A DNA stretch of 64,000 nucleotides from CAZESS01 sp964414415. GTDB taxonomy: Archaea; Thermoplasmatota; E2; UBA202; DSCA01. The stretch covers positions 55,521 to 119,520 of the forward strand of contig CAYPWJ010000003.1 in the NCBI GenBank assembly GCA_964414415.1, written 5' to 3'. The notes under the pieces are model-generated. The model saw only the letters and a program-made list of their open reading frames with translations, searched no databases and was not told the DNA's origin. The position numbers and the translations under genes are program-made. This document shows positions 62,127-64,000 of the stretch, piece by piece (position 1 is the stretch's first letter; the number at the start of each line of letters is the position of its first letter).

Positions 62127-62501
62127 ATGCCAATGTATGTAAGATTCGAGATGCCTGAGGAACTCACCGACAAGGTCTACGAGATCGTGGAAAAAGCGCG
62201 TGACAGCGGCCGGGTCCGCAAGGGAACCAACGAGGTGACCAAGCAGACGGAGCGCAAGCAGGCCAAGCTCGTCGTCATGGCCACCGACGTCACCCCCGAG
62301 GAAATCCTGGCGCACATGCCGCTGCTCTGCGAGGAGAAAGAGATACCCTACGCCTATGTCCCGTCGCAGGCTGACCTCGGCAGGGCCGCCGGCCTCAAAA
62401 ACGTGTCAACTGCATCGGTCGCCGTCACGGAGCCCGGCGACGGCGAAGACCTGCTCGACGACGTTGTCAAAGAAATCGAGGATCTCAAGGGAGCAGCATG
62501 A
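62127..62501 (+). CDS. rpl7ae: Large-subunit/box C/D RNP protein L7Ae (eL8)
   Basis: 124 aa. RNA-contact segments KGTNEVTKQTERKQAKLVVMA near residue 33 and VPSQADLGRAAGLKNVSTAS near 80 are strong L7Ae marks. It binds kink-turns in 23S rRNA, C/D and H/ACA guide RNAs and RNase P, and is a partner of fibrillarin at 15.1 kb. GGAGG lies 9-10 nt before the ATG. It starts the L7Ae-S28e-L24e-NDK operon; its stop overlaps the S28e start by 4 bp. Confidence 0.96.
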   Translation: MPMYVRFEMPEELTDKVYEIVEKARDSGRVRKGTNEVTKQTERKQAKLVVMATDVTPEEILAHMPLLCEEKEIPYAYVPSQADLGRAAGLKNVSTASVAVTEPGDGEDLLDDVVKEIEDLKGAA

Positions 62502-62704
62502 CCGAGGGTATCCCGGCAGAGGTCGTCGAGGTCATCGGCCGGTCCGGCATGTGCGGCGAAGTCATCCAGGTCCGCGTCAAGATCCTCGAGGGAAGCGAAG
62601 AAAACCGGGTGCTGACCCGCAACGCCATGGGTCCCGTCCGCGAGGGCGACATCCTCATGCTCCGCGAAGCAGAACGAGAAGCCAAAAAACTATCAGTGAA
62701 ATAA
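62498..62704 (+). CDS. rps28e: Small ribosomal subunit protein eS28
   Basis: 68 aa. GIPAEVVEVIGRSGMCGEV near the N-terminus, NRVLTRNAMGPVREGDIL and LREAEREAKKL at the end are diagnostic of eS28. The start overlaps the L7Ae stop by 4 bp (ATGA), and the next gene begins 1 bp after its stop, so the cluster is translationally coupled. Confidence 0.96.
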   Translation: MTEGIPAEVVEVIGRSGMCGEVIQVRVKILEGSEENRVLTRNAMGPVREGDILMLREAEREAKKLSVK

Positions 62705-62705
62705 G

Positions 62706-62885
62706 ATGGTAACAACACACGAATGCACGTTTTGCGGCGAGGAAATCGAGCCCGGTACGGGCATGATGTACGTCAAAAAGAACGGCCAGATTTTCTATTT
62801 CTGCTCAAGCAAATGCCGCAAAAACCACCTCGACCTGGGCCGCATCCCCCGCTACGTCGAATGGTCCAAGCACTCCCGCCGCTAG
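62706..62885 (+). CDS. rpl24e: Large ribosomal subunit protein eL24
   Basis: 59 aa, typical for archaeal eL24. It reads MVTTHECTFCGEEIEPGTG, then YFCSSKCRKNHLDLG and ends PRYVEWSKHSRR. Four Cys in CTFCG and CSSKC form the zinc site. It binds 23S rRNA. The gene begins 1 bp after the eS28 stop and ends 1 bp before the NDK start, in the conserved archaeal order. Confidence 0.95.
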   Translation: MVTTHECTFCGEEIEPGTGMMYVKKNGQIFYFCSSKCRKNHLDLGRIPRYVEWSKHSRR

Positions 62886-62886
62886 C

Positions 62887-63339
62887 ATGCAGCGCACCTT
62901 CGTCATGGTCAAACCCGACGGCGTCCAGCGTCGTCTCGTCGGCCGCATCATAGCCCGGTTCGAGCAGGTGGGCATCGACATCGCAGCCATGAAATTCATG
63001 TCCGTGTCCCGCGAGTTCGCCGAGCAGCATTACACGATGCATGAAGGAAAATCCTTCTACGACAGCCTCATCGAATACATCACCTCCGGCCCCGTCGTGG
63101 CGATGGTGCTCAAGGGCGACAACGTCATCGAGCGCACCCGGCGAATGGTCGGCGCCACCGATCCACACGAGGCAAAGCCGGGCACCATCCGCGGCGACTA
63201 CGCACAGGACATCAGCCGGAACATCGTCCACGCCAGCGACGCACCGGACACGGCACGGAAGGAGATAGCACTCTGGTTTGACGACCACGAGATTGTTACC
63301 TACGACATGACAGACCGGCGGTGGATTTACGGGGAGTAA
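62887..63339 (+). CDS. ndk: Nucleoside diphosphate kinase
   Basis: 150 aa. RTFVMVKPDGVQRRLVGRI at the start and the active-site His115 in RNIVHASDAPDTA, where homologues have NxxHGSDS. It transfers the gamma-phosphate of NTPs to NDPs. The Gly-Ser at 116-117 is replaced by Ala-Ser, a mild change. Length is standard. Co-transcribed with the ribosomal genes. Confidence 0.96.
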   Translation: MQRTFVMVKPDGVQRRLVGRIIARFEQVGIDIAAMKFMSVSREFAEQHYTMHEGKSFYDSLIEYITSGPVVAMVLKGDNVIERTRRMVGATDPHEAKPGTIRGDYAQDISRNIVHASDAPDTARKEIALWFDDHEIVTYDMTDRRWIYGE

Positions 63340-63343
63340 CCGC

Positions 63344-63952
63344 ATGCGTTCACCCGACGCCCTCCTTTTCGACATGGACGGCGTGCTCGTCGACTCCTTC
63401 CATGCATGGCTCCGGGCGCTCAACGACGCGTTGCAGCGCTACGGCCATGAACCGCTCAGCGAGGAGACATTCCGCCGTGTCTATTGGGGACATGACCTCT
63501 ACGAGAACCTCCGCCGGCTGGGTATCGACGACGAGGTCGGCGTCTTCTGCCTCGCCGTCTTTGATGAGTATGTCGATGCCATCGACCTGTTTCCCGACAC
63601 TCGCGCGGTGCTGGAGCAGCTTGACGGCTACCGGATGGCGCTGGTCACCAACACCCCGCGTGGCTGCGTCGACAGCATCCTGACGTATTTCGACCTCGCT
63701 GGTTATTTCGACGCCGTCGTGACGGCGGACGACGTGCAGCAGGGGAAACCCGACCCGGAGATGCTGCTGCAGGCCTGCACACAGCTCAATGTAGCGCCGG
63801 CGGACACCGTTTTTGTTGGCGACACCGAGAGCGACGTCCGTGCAGGGCGAGCAGCCGGATGCACCGTGATAGGCGTCCAGGTCGACGGCGACCAGACCAT
63901 CGAGGGCATCGCTGGGCTACCGCCGCTGCTCCTGGCGGGTGATGTAGATTGA
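63344..63952 (+). CDS. HAD-superfamily phosphatase (Gph/beta-PGM-like)
   Basis: 202 aa. Motif I LLFDMDGVLVDSFHAW is at residues 6-21, motif II VTNTPRGC near 99, the motif III Lys in GKPDPEMLLQA near 132 and motif IV FVGDTESDVRAGRAAG near 156. A helical cap lies between. It is 4 bp after ndk, so likely in the same operon, in the slot where infB often sits in other archaea. The substrate is unknown. A TATA-like stretch (gtttaaat) follows at 63956-63963, near the window end. Confidence 0.9.
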   Translation: MRSPDALLFDMDGVLVDSFHAWLRALNDALQRYGHEPLSEETFRRVYWGHDLYENLRRLGIDDEVGVFCLAVFDEYVDAIDLFPDTRAVLEQLDGYRMALVTNTPRGCVDSILTYFDLAGYFDAVVTADDVQQGKPDPEMLLQACTQLNVAPADTVFVGDTESDVRAGRAAGCTVIGVQVDGDQTIEGIAGLPPLLLAGDVD

Positions 63953-64000
63953 TTGGTTTAAATGGTCGTTCTTCCCTCACTGGAAGCAGCCGGCAGGAGG

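Noticed and set aside
1..64000. CRISPR array or cas genes
   Set aside because: No set of regularly spaced direct repeats and no Cas-like product were seen; the RM enzyme is the only defence gene recognised.
1..64000. Pyrrolysine (TAG) recoding
   Set aside because: Many genes end cleanly at TAG, three pairs share CTAG stops, and no in-frame TAG interrupts a recognised protein.

Overview
This is archaeal DNA. It carries TFB, aIF5B, aEF1B, fibrillarin, archaeal RNase J, the L7Ae-S28e-L24e-NDK cluster, archaeal-type RibL and RibC, and three enzymes of isoprenoid ether-lipid synthesis (mevalonate kinase, a UbiA-type DGGGP synthase, a geranylgeranyl reductase with its own ferredoxin). Many genes have a TATA-like box about 25-35 nt before the start codon, so transcripts are leaderless or nearly so; a minority have a GGAGG site. 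The DUF6015-like gene and the secreted-protein domains point to the phylum Thermoplasmatota, possibly a GC-rich, protein-degrading lineage. The phylum is inference; genus and species cannot be read from the window. TAG is an ordinary stop codon here.

Layout. 1-3.3 kb: end of uS14, aIF5B, thymidylate kinase and a TrmJ-like methyltransferase. 3.3-8.5 kb: three adjacent Ig-repeat proteins; the third is a chimera starting with a nucleotidyltransferase fragment. 8.6-24.1 kb: ornithine carbamoyltransferase, aEF1B, a PaaK-like ligase, a secreted pyroglutamyl peptidase, ferredoxin-GGR, two C1A proteases, a C45-type hydrolase, fibrillarin, an NADH oxidase/CoA-disulfide reductase-like flavoprotein, radical SAM and HAD genes, mevalonate kinase, and a candidate structured small RNA. 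24.3-28.1 kb: a tandem pair of secreted Asp-box proteins with a shared C-terminal domain. 28.1-39.2 kb: tRNA-Ser(GCT), a CoaD-DUF84 fusion, a secreted metallophosphatase, RNase J, a transglutaminase-like lipoprotein, PepD, a zinc-ribbon/cold-shock fusion, dCTP deaminase, a trans-sulfuration enzyme and a secreted M14 carboxypeptidase. 39.2-45.7 kb: eS17, ribB and ribL, then two degenerate tRNA-Leu-like units and a 1405-aa restriction-modification gene, then ribC. 45.8-64 kb: TFB, a cold-shock protein, a 1.3-kaa surface protein, two M50 proteases, DUF373, a receiver protein, DUF6015, DGGGP synthase, ThiL, a PGF-CTERM membrane protein, PheT, a conserved hypothetical, the L7Ae cluster and a HAD phosphatase.

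How it fits together. The exported set (two C1A, a C15, a C45-like, an M14, a transglutaminase-like lipoprotein, many Ig/CARDB proteins) plus cytosolic PepD and carbon-sulfur lyase suggests growth on extracellular protein and peptides. The clearest accessory element is the restriction-modification gene with flanking tRNA-like debris, lodged inside a riboflavin/FAD gene group. The other unusual items are the chimeric nucleotidyltransferase-Ig gene, the TATA-driven hairpin RNA near 17.2 kb, and a C-terminal Ig-like module shared by five exported or formerly exported proteins.
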